Assembly: GCF_046299575.1 (NCBI RefSeq)
Contig: NZ_JBKBHX010000005.1
Span: forward strand, 124,001 to 188,000
Reading direction: 5' to 3'
DNA: 64,000 bases
Origin: Thermaurantimonas sp046299575
GTDB lineage: Bacteria > Bacteroidota > Bacteroidia > Flavobacteriales > Schleiferiaceae
Part shown: positions 63,688 to 64,000 of the stretch, in pieces
How positions within the stretch are numbered: position 1 is the stretch's first letter
Layout of the letters: each line of letters begins with the position of its first letter
Program-made: the position numbers and the translations under genes
The notes under the pieces: model-generated
What the model was told of the DNA's origin: nothing
Seen by the model: only the letters and a program-made list of their open reading frames with translations
Database searches by the model: none

Positions 63688-64000
63688 ATTTTTCAAATTC
63701 TCTCGGTGAACGTATTTCTAATTGTTTGTAACCGTTTTTTATGTTGACATAATTATAACCTCTAATTCTTTCGATGTTTACTATGTGCTTAAAGTTCCAA
63801 CTTATCAAAAAATCTGCATGATTTATAGTCGCTAAGGCAATGTGTAAGCAGTCAGCAAAACTGGTTCGTCCAACAACTTTTTCATTAATGTATTCAGTCG
63901 CCAGGTCAACTGCTTCTTCTGTTATTTCAATAAACTCTGTCAGGTCGGTATTAAGACTTTCTACAAATTGTTTTACTTTTTCAGGCGCGTTTTCAAGTTC
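63674..64000 (-). CDS. PIN-domain protein (VapC-like), 5' part outside the window
   Basis: The last 108 residues of a PIN-domain ribonuclease. TSFADCLHIALATINHADFLI carries the acidic residue that fits the third PIN acid, followed by SWNFKHIVNIERIRGYNYVN, a typical VapC end in Bacteroidota. The N-terminal acids lie beyond 64000. VapC toxins cut tRNA or rRNA. The downstream overlapping small gene is the probable antitoxin. Confidence 0.75.
   Translation of the reverse strand, partial: ELENAPEKVKQFVESLNTDLTEFIEITEEAVDLATEYINEKVVGRTSFADCLHIALATINHADFLISWNFKHIVNIERIRGYNYVNIKNGYKQLEIRSPREFEKYEDD

Overview
The window is chromosomal DNA of a member of the Bacteroidota, probably class Bacteroidia in the wide sense (Chitinophagales or Saprospirales-like); I cannot place it to genus. 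The reasons are promoters of the TTG/TAnnTTTG type, a T9SS-sorted secreted protein with a gliding-motility-type C-terminal domain, LruC and S46 peptidase families, PafA-type phosphatase, a DUF5683 gene between parB and dapB, a tatA-gatA pair, and an rpsF-rpsR-rplI operon.

Layout. 1-2332: start of an acyl-CoA dehydrogenase, arginase and purK, all on the minus strand and fairly GC-rich. 2396-3216: a perfect 61-bp tandem duplication and a small two-helix, channel-like membrane protein. 3404-15197: an accessory island. All its genes lie on the minus strand, one or two per unit, and the units are separated by about 110-140 bp imperfect palindromes. Five of six units start with GTT plus a unit-specific stretch and end, just after the last stop codon, with the complement of that stretch plus AAC. 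This is the arrangement of integron gene cassettes, but the core sequences differ from the canonical attC consensus and no integrase is in the window. Cargo includes an Mrr-type restriction endonuclease, an MFS-rhodanese fusion, a PLD-nuclease membrane protein with a VWA-like lipoprotein, a double-DTG aspartic protease with a methyltransferase, a hypothetical protein, and a membrane protein with a decayed KTSC-type gene. Three internally deleted IS1182-type elements all sit exactly 10 bp from a unit boundary.

15790-19537 (plus strand) is a GC-rich housekeeping block: obg, a PAP2 phosphatase, trmD, rimO, closed by a strong terminator. 19615-27570 holds a LruC-domain surface protein with a lipoprotein partner, an alpha-glucan phosphorylase lacking the usual PLP lysine, a small hypothetical gene, gamma-glutamyltranspeptidase and a DUF4139 protein. 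27701-31156 holds translation genes (rpsF, rpsR, rplI, gatC, argS). 31281-42523 holds secreted and DNA-repair genes: a DPP11-like S46 peptidase, a DnaQ/GIY-YIG nuclease fusion, an amidohydrolase lipoprotein, a Tat-exported SoxB-like nucleotidase with an outer-membrane barrel, and the large T9SS cargo protein. 42873-46714 has a membrane protein gene with a nonsense codon beside an XRE regulator, rlmD, a hypothetical gene and a methyltransferase pseudogene. 46828-53387 is the parA-parB-DUF5683-dapB-lepB-WbqC-like run followed by an SH3-domain protein. 53642-57023 (minus) holds DUF2452, gatA, tatA and a JmjC-like cupin protein. 57323-61343 holds a PafA-like phosphatase and a GH13 amylase lipoprotein. 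After it, a very AT-rich two-gene segment is bracketed by a 192-bp duplication of the amylase 3' end. The window closes with a small gene and a cut PIN-domain toxin gene.

All function calls come from reading the sequence and from family knowledge; no database search was run.
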